Assembly (NCBI GenBank): GCA_036940085.1
Contig: JALLBK010000034.1
Coordinates: 1 to 33,222, forward strand
Origin: Discostella pseudostelligera
Lineage: Eukaryota; Bacillariophyta; Thalassiosirophyceae; Thalassiosirales; Thalassiosiraceae
Length of the DNA stretch: 33,222 nucleotides
Direction: 5' to 3'
Shown piece after piece: positions 1-9,182 of this stretch. Within the stretch, counting starts at the first letter, position 1; each line of letters begins with the position of its first letter. A program made the translations under genes and the position numbers. Under the pieces are notes generated by a model. It saw only the letters and a list, made by a program, of their open reading frames with translations, did not search any database and was not told the origin of the DNA.

Positions 1-684
1 AAAAAAAAAGATGGCGTCTGAGAAATCACGAGAAAACCATCCGAAAAAAAATACGTTATCTGTTTCCGGTCGAACAAAGATACAGCCTAATTGGTAGGAG
101 CAATTGTGTTTATGGAGTGATGATAATATCAAATATCATCGAATGACTCGCTGTGTCTCCTGACTGGGTCGCTCTGTGCACTGTTCGCTTGACAAATTCT
201 TCTCTTGGGTTCACAAAAATTCACAGACTTGTTTCGAAGGACAACAATACCTGTACCTGTGTCGCAGTATGAACTTCATATATTCACAATGCGCCATTCA
301 CATTTCACGTTATCGCGATTTTTACGTTCCAAGCTGTTCTTCGAGCAGCTACGAGCGCTACGGAGCCCGAAAAGAGAAAAGAAGAAGTTTCATTTTGCGA
401 CAGAACCTCTCTCTTGGCTCTTTGTGCCATTAGAGAGAACCAGGTACAACATCTCGCGAGGGCAATGGAATTGAGGGTCTATTGGACTATTGGGAGAAGA
501 AGGAAGACATCAGAATATCAGATATCGGTCGGAAATCGCGATACCATTCTAAGTCATTTTTTGAACTTCGGGAGCCCGAGAGTATTACTGAGATAGAAAG
601 TTGTGGAGGTCATTGTCAAATAATAGTTGGGTTCGTTCGCGAATTTAATCGCAATGGTTCGTACTCTCATTATTTTATCCTTTC
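1..684. other. No gene recognised; 3' flank of the TRAPPC12-like gene
   Basis: This stretch lies downstream of the minus-strand TRAPPC12-like stop codon at 685. It opens with a run of nine A residues and holds only short overlapping open frames on the plus strand (for example 176-433 and 205-474). None has a recognisable domain, a conserved motif or a low-complexity pattern like that of the true genes nearby. I see no RNA gene or clear repeat. It could hold the end of a gene lying left of the window. Confidence 0.5.
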
Positions 685-3525
685 TTAACCCAATCGTAGC
701 ATCTCCGCTCCAATATCATGCAGGAAAAAGCGATGGGCCACTCGTTGCAATACCTTCTTCTTGCGTGTGCACTCCTCCCCATCGGACCCTAATTCATACA
801 GCGTGCATAAATTGAATGCCACGGCCTCCGTCAGGTACAAACATGGATCGTCGCGTATCAATCCTTCCAGTTTATCGACAGCCGTGTGCATACTTCCCGA
901 GTACAGCATGCAGAGTGAAAGATTGGTTAAACATTCCTCGGTGAGGGATGGTTCTGCGTCGAATCCTAATGTTGGACATGTCAATTCATTCCATGTAGGG
1001 TAGGATGGGTGTGTGGTGAAAAGTTGCTGTTGTTGTTGGTTTAATGCATCGAGAAAGATCTTGGCAGCTTCCGTGTAATTTAGCCTGGAAAATTGAAGCA
1101 ATCCTTCATTGACCAAAACACGTATAGGAACTTGACGAACAAGCGCGACTTCCTTCGCCATACGAGACACTGCCGTCATTCTAGTACTTGCCGATGGATG
1201 AATGAATTTATGTAGCTGAGACTCAATCTTCGTTGCATAATTCCGTACATCCTTCTGAATCATTTCCGCCGCAGAAATAGCACCCGCTTGCAGTAGAATA
1301 AGTAGTTGACGCGAATGCAGTTCTACATGCGCCGCAGTGGTTATGACCTCCTCCATCTGCTTACGTTCCTGGTCGCTCACGCTCCCGGAGGTAGTACCAG
1401 CAGTAGTAATGGTAGCAGACGTCTTGATACACCACAATTCCACCTCTCTCCTCACACCACATTCCAACCCCAAGATCATTTCCTGACAGGTATGCAACGC
1501 CAATCTCCAATCCTTACTCCTAACAAACGAATTGAATAGCGCATTGTCAATGGCACCTTTCCATTTCTCTAATACTATCGGAGAATTCCAATACTCCGTC
1601 CGTACTGTCCGATCACGTAAATCATACAGTACATCCACGGCAAGGGATGATTCTTCCGTGGTAGTACTTGTAAGTCTAAGTTGTTGTGCCGCTAGTAAAC
1701 GTAGACCAAAGGGTACCCAATCAGGTAGAACATCTTTGCTTCCAGTAGAGTGGAGAGATCCTTCTTTCCATGCAAGGGAAGAGGTGTCGTTGCTGTTAGA
1801 TGCAGTAGCTGTACTATTTTGTCGACGATCAGGTAGATAGGGCATCAATCCCAACGAAATAACTTCCTTCCTCAACTCCTCGTACCGTCGTAGTTTCAAC
1901 AAGGCGATACATCGTACTGCGATTAATTCACATGTCTCTTTTCGGAGAGTGTCTCTATCTTCTTCCTCTTCTAACTCTGGCACCCCATCATTGGCGGGTT
2001 GTCCTTTGGACGAGGTTTCCCTCGATGATAGTGAGGAGGATGCTGTGGCACGAAGGAGCTCGGTGTACAGTAGATGATGACCCCCCATTCCGCCTCCACC
2101 GAAAGCTTTGCTTCGACCACCACCACCACCACCACTACCCATCAATACATCCTTCGTCAACTGCACTACATCCCCCCATGCTCTTCGTAAGGCCAATGAG
2201 TGACATTTGGCAAGTAGGGATTGAGTGGGTGGTAAATTTGTTGGATGGAGTTGGTTGGTGGACGTTTCCACATTGGTGGTGGTGGAAGTAGAAGATCCAC
2301 CTCGCAGAAAGAAATCCACCTCTTCTTCGGGTGACATTGGTACAGGGTGTGGGTGCTGTTGTTGCTGCTTGGTTGGTGAGACGGATTGTGGAATGGATGG
2401 CATTCCTTGGGAGGTTGGTGCATGCTGCTCCTGCTGCAGCTGCGTTTGCTGCAGATTATTTTGTTGTTGCAAATGATGCTGTGGTGAGGATGAATGGGGT
2501 GGTTGCTGATAATAAGAAGTGCTAGTAGGAGCATGTTGCTGCTGCGGAGAATACGGTGCATAACTCTGATGCTGTTGATGTTGCCTGATGCTTTCCTCCA
2601 ACGGATGCAAGGCCGTAGTCTGTGTCGGTGAATGAAGCGGTTGCGGTGGTGGTGGCGGTGGTGGTGCCGATTGTACTACTTGAGGTTGATGTTGTGGCTG
2701 AGAAGAAGCAGTATTAGGCAATGGAATACGGTGTGGCTGCAACTGTGCCGAATTCTCCGGAGTGTTCATCATCCCTCCCCCAGCAACACCAACATAATCA
2801 GAACCTTGACGAGCCATCATTATTGGAACATCCGATGTTTGACGAGACATTACTACTGGATCGGTAGTGTATCGTGTGGTTGTGACTGAATCATGCATTC
2901 TATTATTATTGTTGGATGAGGATGGAATACTATTGGCGGTGGCTGCGTAGCTTGAGCTCGATGCTGTGTGGGTAGAAGTGGTAGGTGCCGACTGCGACGA
3001 CGAGTATGGATCGTAGCCTTGTTGATACATCATTGAAGTCCCCCCTCTTTGTCCTAAAGTGGTAGTAGAATTATTTGGATCATACACGTAGGGCGTAGTG
3101 TTGGAGAAAGCAGATGCCCCAACGGTGGCATGCTGTTGCTGCTTAGTTGATGTTGATGCAGCTGCTGCTGTTGCCATGGTAATGTTGTCGATGCCGACGG
3201 CGGGGATACTAATACTAGTACTACTAGCTCCCCCATGCGAAGCAGATGCCGAAGACGATGGCAACGATTGCCCTGCTGCTGGTCCTCCTCGTTGTGCAGC
3301 CACAACACCACCACGAGGATATCCGCGATGACCAGCGGCGGCGACGACGGCAGAGGCGGCGGTAGTGGTGGTTGTTGATGCGGTGGGGAGGGTGCGAATG
3401 GGTGCTGAGCGGGCAATTCCACCGCCACCACCCAATGATGATGAAGAAGATGCGATGGGTGGAGGGGGGGGAGGAGGCTGGTGGAGCGGATGGTGGTGGT
3501 TGGATTCGTTGGTGTTGGACGCCAT
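685..3525 (-). CDS. TRAPPC12: TRAPPC12-like TPR protein (TRAPP complex subunit 12 homologue)
   Basis: The 946-residue product is probably a subunit of the TRAPPIII-type tethering complex, which acts in ER-Golgi traffic and autophagy. About the first 460 residues are low complexity (His/Pro, Ser/Thr and long Gln runs) and look disordered. The C-terminal half is helical and TPR-like. It ends with DDPCLYLTEAVAFNLCTLYE, which closely matches the conserved C-terminal block of animal TRAPPC12. The reading frame stays open upstream to 3819. I chose the ATG at 3525 (MASNTNES) because the 98-codon extension is made of promoter-like GGCGGGAAG repeats and a GATGTC microsatellite rather than protein-like sequence. 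No intron is visible. The gene is divergent from TFIIE-beta and shares its promoter. Complex membership is inferred from the family. Confidence 0.8.
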   Translation of the reverse strand: MASNTNESNHHHPLHQPPPPPPPIASSSSSLGGGGGIARSAPIRTLPTASTTTTTAASAVVAAAGHRGYPRGGVVAAQRGGPAAGQSLPSSSASASHGGASSTSISIPAVGIDNITMATAAAASTSTKQQQHATVGASAFSNTTPYVYDPNNSTTTLGQRGGTSMMYQQGYDPYSSSQSAPTTSTHTASSSSYAATANSIPSSSNNNNRMHDSVTTTRYTTDPVVMSRQTSDVPIMMARQGSDYVGVAGGGMMNTPENSAQLQPHRIPLPNTASSQPQHQPQVVQSAPPPPPPPQPLHSPTQTTALHPLEESIRQHQQHQSYAPYSPQQQHAPTSTSYYQQPPHSSSPQHHLQQQNNLQQTQLQQEQHAPTSQGMPSIPQSVSPTKQQQQHPHPVPMSPEEEVDFFLRGGSSTSTTTNVETSTNQLHPTNLPPTQSLLAKCHSLALRRAWGDVVQLTKDVLMGSGGGGGGRSKAFGGGGMGGHHLLYTELLRATASSSLSSRETSSKGQPANDGVPELEEEEDRDTLRKETCELIAVRCIALLKLRRYEELRKEVISLGLMPYLPDRRQNSTATASNSNDTSSLAWKEGSLHSTGSKDVLPDWVPFGLRLLAAQQLRLTSTTTEESSLAVDVLYDLRDRTVRTEYWNSPIVLEKWKGAIDNALFNSFVRSKDWRLALHTCQEMILGLECGVRREVELWCIKTSATITTAGTTSGSVSDQERKQMEEVITTAAHVELHSRQLLILLQAGAISAAEMIQKDVRNYATKIESQLHKFIHPSASTRMTAVSRMAKEVALVRQVPIRVLVNEGLLQFSRLNYTEAAKIFLDALNQQQQQLFTTHPSYPTWNELTCPTLGFDAEPSLTEECLTNLSLCMLYSGSMHTAVDKLEGLIRDDPCLYLTEAVAFNLCTLYELGSDGEECTRKKKVLQRVAHRFFLHDIGAEMLRLG

Positions 3526-3931
3526 GGTTGATGTTGGATCGATGTCGATGTCGATGTCGATGGAGTTTGGAGTTGAAGTGCAGCTGATTTGGCGTAAATG
3601 GCGGGATGAAAGTAGTTCAGCGACGAAAATGGCGGGAAGACTGATTGGCGACGTTTTGGAACCATTTGGCGGGAAGATAGTCGGCGAATATTCATGTGGC
3701 GGGAAGAACCTTGTATTGTGGCGATTTGTGGCGAAAATGGCGGAGCACTGAGCGAGAATGTGGCGAAGAATAATCACATGCCGAAAATGGCGGGAAGAGG
3801 AAGAATCAAGAATCAACAATCGCTCGATCGATCGCCGGCCGCGCTAACAAACACATCGCTTCCATCGACGGACGGACGACATTCATTGCATCTCGATGAA
3901 TTGAATTGAATTGATCGATGATCGACGGACC
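3526..3931. promoter_or_regulatory. Shared divergent promoter with a GGCGGGAA (E2F-like) cluster
   Basis: These 406 bases separate the chosen starts of the TRAPPC12-like gene and TFIIE-beta. Close matches to the E2F/DP core occur in one orientation at about 3598-3609 (GGCGGGATG), 3631-3639, 3665-3676 (TTTGGCGGGAAG), 3697-3706 and 3784-3797 (AAAATGGCGGGAAG). Weaker GGCGAA or GGCGGA variants lie at 3729-3745 and 3761-3766. A GATGTC microsatellite sits at about 3539-3561, next to the TRAPPC12 start. The clustering is seen directly. Binding by E2F/DP is inferred from the consensus. Confidence 0.55.
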
Positions 3932-5980
3932 ATGGCAGGCATCAACACCTACGGCTTTGACTTTCTCCGCGCCGAGCACAATCTCCCAAACAGAAACAAT
4001 GACAGCAATGACTACTCGTCGTCGTCGGCGGCAGCAGCGGCGTCGGTGGCGGCCGCCTACCATCGATCAGAGTCGACCAACTCCGCCACCAGTATTCCCA
4101 ATGTCTCACACAAATCCAATTTAGAAAAACAAGCTGACATACTCCTGTTTCTCAAACATCATCGTTCGTCGGGATGTTTGCCGCCCAGTGTCATTTACAA
4201 GTCGTTGGGGATTGATCTCACCGCTGAGGGGGGAATTGGCGGGTCGTCATCGTCGGGTAGCGGGGAAAGCAATGGTGGCGGCGGCGGCGGCGGCGATGGG
4301 AACAACGGCAACAGCACACCGTCACTAGTGAGTATGCTCCTCTCCAACCCCAAAATCAAGGTAGAGGAAATTCCCGATCCCGAAAATCCTAATTTAACCA
4401 TGTATCAATTTGGTTACCGTGCCAAATTCTCCATGGTACATGACAAGGCCACACTACTCGCCCAAATCAATCGAATGAAGAATGGTATCAAGGCTAGTGA
4501 ATTAGTCGATGCCTACGATGGTGTTGAGAAAGACATACAAAAATTAATTACTAGCGGAGAAGTATTGGGGGTACATAATCCAGAAGAGAAGGATAAGATA
4601 TTATTTCCACGTGGGGAATCATTTTTAGTGGAGTTGGATGGATGTGTTACGTTGGTGGAGGAGGAAGAACCACCGTCAGCACCTCCAGTAGCACCACCAG
4701 CACCAGTATTGCCATCGCCTCCTCTTCCAACTCCAACTGCAGCAAATCCAGAAGATGCAACAACTACTGATCCAATCCAAAAGGTAATTCTCAATACACT
4801 CAACAACGCCGCTAATGCCTCCACAAGCACCACAACCACCGTCGTCACCACCACTGCAACCCTCCCAAAACCAAAACCACAATCATCTTCTCGTTACATC
4901 CATACCGACATTGATCCCCAACCACAAATCCGTCGTGGTGAAGCCATCCGCATCGGGGGCGAATGGTTCCGCATCTCCTCCCAAATCATCCCCCATCTAC
5001 CATTGGAGAAACAACCACCTCGGGCTCAGGCACCATTGAGTGTAGTTAGTTTGAAAGAATTGAGTAAGAAAAATGAGGTTGAAGGGTATTGTTACAAGTT
5101 TAATGCTACGACTATACCATTGGATGGAATGTTGGGTGAGGGGAGTGTAGGACGGGAGAATTTGATCAAGGCGAAGGTGGCACGTGAACGATTGCAGACT
5201 ATTATTGCTTCGGGTGGTAGCGTTGTTGGTGGAAGTGGCGGAGAGAGTAGTGGTAGTATTGGAGCAGGTGGCGGAGTAGTAGGAAGGAGTGTAGTGACGG
5301 GAGGCTCCTCGGCCACATTGCTATCCTCGTTGGCTACTGAGAAAAGTCCATCCATGTTAGCAGGTGTCTTTGCCAAAAGTGTCGCGGCCTCGTTGGGCGG
5401 GCTTGGTCGAGCAGGAGGAGGAGGAACCGGGAGGAGTAGTTCTGGCTTCGGTGGCTCTAGGAAATTACCCACTGCCAAGATTCATGTACGACGGCCTGGT
5501 GATCGTGGTGGTCATGCGGGTGGGATCGGATCACCTAGTAAGGTCAGAGGAGTAGGGGGTGGTGGGAACAACCCTCGTCTTATGGATGCCGACGCTATCA
5601 AGGCTGCGGTAGAATATGCCAAGAAGGCTGCATCCGATCCATCTCTATCGTATACCCACGCCATTCGACATGGCTGCACTAAGGATGTTCGTGAAATGTA
5701 CATAGAAACATTGTCGTTAGTACCCACGTCGGAATCTGAATTGCACAAGGCATTGCTGGAACATAAATTGATTGAGCCTGGTGAGAAGTTGTCTAGACCA
5801 CGTATGAAGAGGAAGAACAATGTTGATAACGACGGTAAGCCTCAAAAACGGAGATATTATGAACGAAAGAATATGAGAAGAACGAATACACACTTGGATG
5901 GGACGGAGATTGGTGCTATGCTTGCATTGGCGGCGGAGAAACAGGCTCGTGGAAAGTCGGTGGGTGATGGTGGCATGTGA
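3932..5980 (+). CDS. GTF2E2: General transcription factor TFIIE, beta subunit
   Basis: This is the small subunit of TFIIE, which helps recruit TFIIH and open promoter DNA during RNA polymerase II initiation in the nucleus. Residues about 63-167 form the first winged helix, interrupted by a Gly/Ser-rich insert at 97-130; the part LLSNPKIKVEE matches the family's NNPKIEV block. Residues about 170-235 form the second, ending DKILFPRGESF, comparable to the KKILFFND block of animal TFIIE-beta. The C-terminus has a basic KPQKRRYYERKN stretch followed by NTHLDG, matching the conserved basic tail (KKRRFKTHNEHLAG). At 682 residues it is more than twice the animal length because of low-complexity and Gly-rich inserts at about 245-330 and 415-560. 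The start is the ATG at 3932 in ACCATGG context. The frame is open to 3911, but only through a TTG. Confidence 0.9.
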   Translation: MAGINTYGFDFLRAEHNLPNRNNDSNDYSSSSAAAAASVAAAYHRSESTNSATSIPNVSHKSNLEKQADILLFLKHHRSSGCLPPSVIYKSLGIDLTAEGGIGGSSSSGSGESNGGGGGGGDGNNGNSTPSLVSMLLSNPKIKVEEIPDPENPNLTMYQFGYRAKFSMVHDKATLLAQINRMKNGIKASELVDAYDGVEKDIQKLITSGEVLGVHNPEEKDKILFPRGESFLVELDGCVTLVEEEEPPSAPPVAPPAPVLPSPPLPTPTAANPEDATTTDPIQKVILNTLNNAANASTSTTTTVVTTTATLPKPKPQSSSRYIHTDIDPQPQIRRGEAIRIGGEWFRISSQIIPHLPLEKQPPRAQAPLSVVSLKELSKKNEVEGYCYKFNATTIPLDGMLGEGSVGRENLIKAKVARERLQTIIASGGSVVGGSGGESSGSIGAGGGVVGRSVVTGGSSATLLSSLATEKSPSMLAGVFAKSVAASLGGLGRAGGGGTGRSSSGFGGSRKLPTAKIHVRRPGDRGGHAGGIGSPSKVRGVGGGGNNPRLMDADAIKAAVEYAKKAASDPSLSYTHAIRHGCTKDVREMYIETLSLVPTSESELHKALLEHKLIEPGEKLSRPRMKRKNNVDNDGKPQKRRYYERKNMRRTNTHLDGTEIGAMLALAAEKQARGKSVGDGGM

Positions 5981-6461
5981 AATTATTTGCTTGCTAGGAG
6001 TAGGAGTAGTGATCAGAGAGGTTGGTCGGTATGTGTATGCACAAGCTTATTGAGAGGAGTCGGCAACTTTGATGTTGAAACTTCTCGGGACACTTCGATT
6101 TTCATCTGCAAAATTGAAGTATTGGCTGCAAAATTGAAGTGTCAAGGTTTCAAACATCCATCGGATGTTTGTTGAGTTGATGGACTTCAGAATATTGGCT
6201 TCAGGCAGCCTCCTACAGCAACAGCCGCCAATATTGTAGCAACAATACAATTCTTCAATTTTCATTATGAGATGATGCAATACCTAGCGCGATGAATGAG
6301 AGGACTCCAGAGGAACCATCCAATATCCCGATGTCTCGCAATGCATCGAATGTCGTGTTGTTCATGGCTCATTGGATTAATAGATCATGTACATAAAGAA
6401 TAAATAGAGTCAATGGATTTTCATTGATTACAATACATTTATTAACTTCTGAAACAACACG
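5981..6461. other. Intergenic; short direct repeat and hairpins, no gene seen
   Basis: This is the 3' flank of TFIIE-beta, convergent with the decayed small-protein copy. It holds a 15-base direct repeat, CTGCAAAATTGAAGT, at 6106-6120 and 6126-6140. The first copy can pair with ACTTCGATTTT just upstream. A perfect 8-bp hairpin, AAACATCC/GGATGTTT with a three-base loop, lies at 6152-6170. No coding frame has recognisable content. Confidence 0.45.
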
Positions 6462-6647
6462 CTAGTGTGCTGTATTCTCTTGGTCATGAAGCTCAAATGC
6501 ATGCAACATGAGAAGGGATGGATGCATCTCAAACGAGACTTTTGTTTTTACTGGACCCTCTTGTTTCCTACTGGCGTCGGAGGATGCATCGGAGGTACTG
6601 GTACTACCGCCGTCGTATCTCTTAGTTTCTACGATGATTGATTGCAC
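6462..6647 (-). pseudogene. Decayed copy 1 of the YDGG/RVSF small-protein family
   Basis: The frame encodes 61 residues: QSIIVETKRYDGGS near the start and TKVSFEMHPSLLML near the end. Both blocks match copy 2 at 7082-7516. The position equivalent to the ATG of MQTIIV in copy 2 is GTG here. The Ser-rich leader upstream can also be aligned, but an in-frame TAG interrupts it. Compared with copy 2, everything between RKQ and the Gly-Pro before the C-terminal block is missing, so the central FSYYSS block is lost. The 5' flanks of the two copies also look alike. I read this as a tandem duplicate that lost its start codon and about 66 internal codons. Use of an unannotated exon or a non-AUG start is the alternative. 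Confidence 0.6.
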
Positions 6648-7081
6648 GCTTGAGGAGGATATGGAGGATATGGCGACAATAGGTGGCGAGCGCTAGGTGG
6701 CGTTGATTTTGGTCGAATAAAATGAAATGATTTGAAGAGCAACAAAATTATGTTTTGGTCTCTGCGCGACACAACGTGATGCCAGGATGATGTTTACATC
6801 AAATTATGTACTGTTCCAGATTTTCGTGTGCGGCATATCGTGGAAGAATGAGGATACTGATTATCATGTCCATGATATTGGATACATTGATATCGTGAAT
6901 TCAAGAAAAATGTACGGACAACGGTTATTCATCAATAGACACATACTTGATGCTTAGGAGTGCTACTAGAAAATCTTCAAGTGTACGTGTACATGCAGGA
7001 AAATTGGGTAGTGCTTATATTGTATTCCTCAATACTCCTTTGCTGTTGCTGTTCCCGGGGGAAATTCCCAGCAAGAGACCA
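6648..7081. other. Intergenic between family copies 1 and 2; nothing recognised
   Basis: This AT-rich stretch lies between two minus-strand paralogues and serves as upstream DNA of copy 1 and downstream DNA of copy 2. The only open frame on the plus strand (6960-7178) runs over the C-terminal part of copy 2 on the opposite strand and has no features of its own. Confidence 0.4.
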
Positions 7082-7516
7082 TCACTCATCAATACCTCCT
7101 TCATTAAGCTCAAACAATGAGTGCATCATAAGAAGCGACGGATGCATCTCGAACGATACTCTTGTTCTACGTGTATGACAAGTTGGCCCAGCCTTATTAG
7201 TAGTCTCGATACTTGATGTGGACGCACGACGACGAGGGTTGGTGGTAGGCTCAGCATTAGGGTTTAAACTTTCTTGTTGCTGAGGACCATAAAACATGCT
7301 CATTCGATTGGATTGACTCGAGTAATAGGAAAATGCATCGAAGTGGTGTTGTATCTCATCGTTCGTATTTGAGTGGAAAAATTGTTTCCTCGCGTCGTCG
7401 GCGGAGGATGCATCTGAGGCACTGATGCTACCGCCATCGTACGTCTTGGTATTAACGATGATTGTTTGCATGATGGACGACGAGAAGGAGGAGGATGGGG
7501 TGGCGGAGGGGTTCAT
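7082..7516 (-). CDS. Small protein of the YDGG/FSYYSS/RVSF family, copy 2
   Basis: This is a 144-residue protein of a family I do not recognise. It has three blocks shared with the other loci: NTKTYDGGS at 22-30, DAFSYYSSQSNRMS at 60-73, and TRRTRVSFEMHPSLL at 115-129. Ser/Asn/Thr-rich linkers separate them. No signal peptide or membrane segment is visible. The start used is the ATG at 7516. An internal ATG at 7471 (MQTIIV) aligns better with the starts of copies 3 and 5 and may be the true one. The RVSF core resembles an RVxF protein phosphatase 1 docking site, and RMS could be a kinase site; both are inferences. Its nearest relative is the decayed copy just downstream. Confidence 0.65.
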   Translation of the reverse strand: MNPSATPSSSFSSSIMQTIIVNTKTYDGGSISASDASSADDARKQFFHSNTNDEIQHHFDAFSYYSSQSNRMSMFYGPQQQESLNPNAEPTTNPRRRASTSSIETTNKAGPTCHTRRTRVSFEMHPSLLMMHSLFELNEGGIDE

Positions 7517-9182
7517 TGTTGACTTTTGACCAAATAGTTATGTTTCATTCACAGCAGTAGATACCGATCTTCGACACTTGCATTCTGAGCTATTTACCCG
7601 ATCTTTTGTGAATTTGAGTCGCTGCTTGTGGAGTTGACGCGCAGTGCGACCACAATGCGATCAAACCGAACGCACTGCGAACGAAACCGAGCTCAATCTC
7701 TAGATCACGTTGACCGGGTTGAGCCACTGCGAAGATAGATGTGCGTCTTCGCTTTTATCTTCAATTAAGGTCCCATCTTCCTACTCCTAACAAGTACTCT
7801 CCCTTATGTCTTATGTGCTTGTGCGATTTGACGGATGTGTCATTGTTGATGTGTCACAAGACGATAACTTTTGCGCTCGCGTCCGTCTGTCATCCGATCG
7901 GACTGTACCAACGAAACTTTGACGTTAGCATGTGGTGCTGGTACTGAATGGTACTCCTTTCTATGTTGGTTACATGGTTGACCGCTGCTATGTTGTGAGG
8001 CGCGCTGTTGGCGATCTCGCTGAACTACATCATGCATATTATGGTGTGGCAAGAATTGCAATTGCGGTGCCACTGATGGTGTCGTTGGTGGTTGCATTGT
8101 GGTTTCACGATGGTTGCTGTTGGCTGATGTGTCGTTGGTGGTGGTTGGTGCGTAAAGAAGAAGAGCAGTTTCAGTTCTTGCTGGTGGAGTTTTGCAGCAG
8201 GAGCCTCCTCGTGGTCACTCGCTGCTGATGCTCAGCGGCGGGGCGGCGGTGCTGTTGTTGTGCTTAGCGGTTGTTGCAGTGGAGTGGTACACCTCAGCAC
8301 GATTGGTGGCTGCTCTCTCTTGCTACACACCACTAGCAGTATGTAGGCAGCCGCTGCATCTGCTGCAAGAATTATTAGTATGACAGCAGGAGAAGATGCG
8401 GCTGATGGAGTACTGCTGTGGTCCCTCCTGTTGTTGAACCGTGGTTGCAGTGTAGTAGTAAAATGGAAGAGAATACTACTGGTGGTGTGTGACTGTCCTC
8501 GTTCTCGTCCATCTGCGTCGTAGTACTAGAGTAGTAGTAGCGGCTTGGTGCTGAGTAGGTGATGTAGTAGTTTTCCTCACCAGTAACAAGGCAGAAGAAG
8601 AAATGAGGACAAGAAGAACAACGACAACAAGTCCAACACCGACATTGAGAAGATGGCTAACAACTGCTAGCGCCGCATCATGGTCGCGGTGATCGGGCTA
8701 TAGGCAGCGTCGTGTGTCGTCAAAAAGCAGACGAATTGTTGCCGACCTAGTACTATGCCGACATCTCCTGCTGCAAAACGTACACGACGTAACACCAATC
8801 CGAATTCCACGTGGCAGGAGGGGATTAAAAAGTGCCGCCGCATAGTGCCGCCTCATCAATTCCGCGTGGCAGGATGATCAGAATCAGTCAAAGTGCCACG
8901 TGGCATGATGTCACATGATGAACTCCACGTGGCAGTTCCACTTGCTCCCTGCACCCCGGAGATCGTATCGGAGATCAGAGACCGTGCGTCGGCTCTATGC
9001 TGGTATCTACCTACTATGCTGTAGTGCTATGGTACTTTCCTGTACTTACCGACCACCGACCACCGACCCTATTCATTACAGCTATTACCTCCCGCTCATC
9101 CTCCCCCCTCTCGCATCTCCCACCGCAGACTGCTCCTCCCCACTTGCTCACTTGGTCGGAGTGATTTGTTCATCGTCCGGCG
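7517..9182. other. Long gene-poor stretch, GTTG/GCTG-rich; G-box cluster at its right end
   Basis: About 1.67 kb without a supportable gene. The middle (about 7930-8480) is rich in GTTG/GGTGG and TTGCTG low-complexity sequence, which gives spurious frames; one at 7932-8228 begins only at GTG. A short direct repeat with the core TGTCGTTGGTGGT occurs near 8080 and 8130. The right end, 8807-8934, holds four CCACGTGGCA-type elements, listed separately. Confidence 0.45.
8807..8934. promoter_or_regulatory. Cluster of four G-box-like CCACGTGGCA elements
   Basis: CCACGTGGCA occurs at 8807-8816, 8896-8905 and 8925-8934, and a variant CCGCGTGGCA at 8862-8871. The third sits in a perfect 12-base palindrome, TGCCACGTGGCA, at 8894-8905. 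The core CACGTG is the binding site of many bHLH and bZIP factors in eukaryotes. The cluster ends about 250 bases before the ATG of the gene at 9183, so it is a plausible promoter module for it. Which factor binds is unknown. Confidence 0.5.

Noticed and set aside
176..688. Overlapping short plus-strand frames at the left end
   Set aside because: They overlap one another in different frames and none has recognisable content.
3054..3695. 213-codon minus-strand frame within the TRAPPC12-like gene
   Set aside because: It is a shadow frame of the low-complexity N-terminal region, with His/Pro/Ser runs that follow from the repeats of the true frame.
3526..3819. 98-codon N-terminal extension of the TRAPPC12-like frame
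   Set aside because: The extension consists of GGCGGGAAG repeats and a GATGTC microsatellite. The ATG at 3525 starts protein-like sequence directly after it.
7932..8228. 98-codon plus-strand frame with hydrophobic stretches
   Set aside because: It begins only at GTG and lies in GTTG/GGTGG low-complexity DNA that gives Val, Leu and Trp in any frame.
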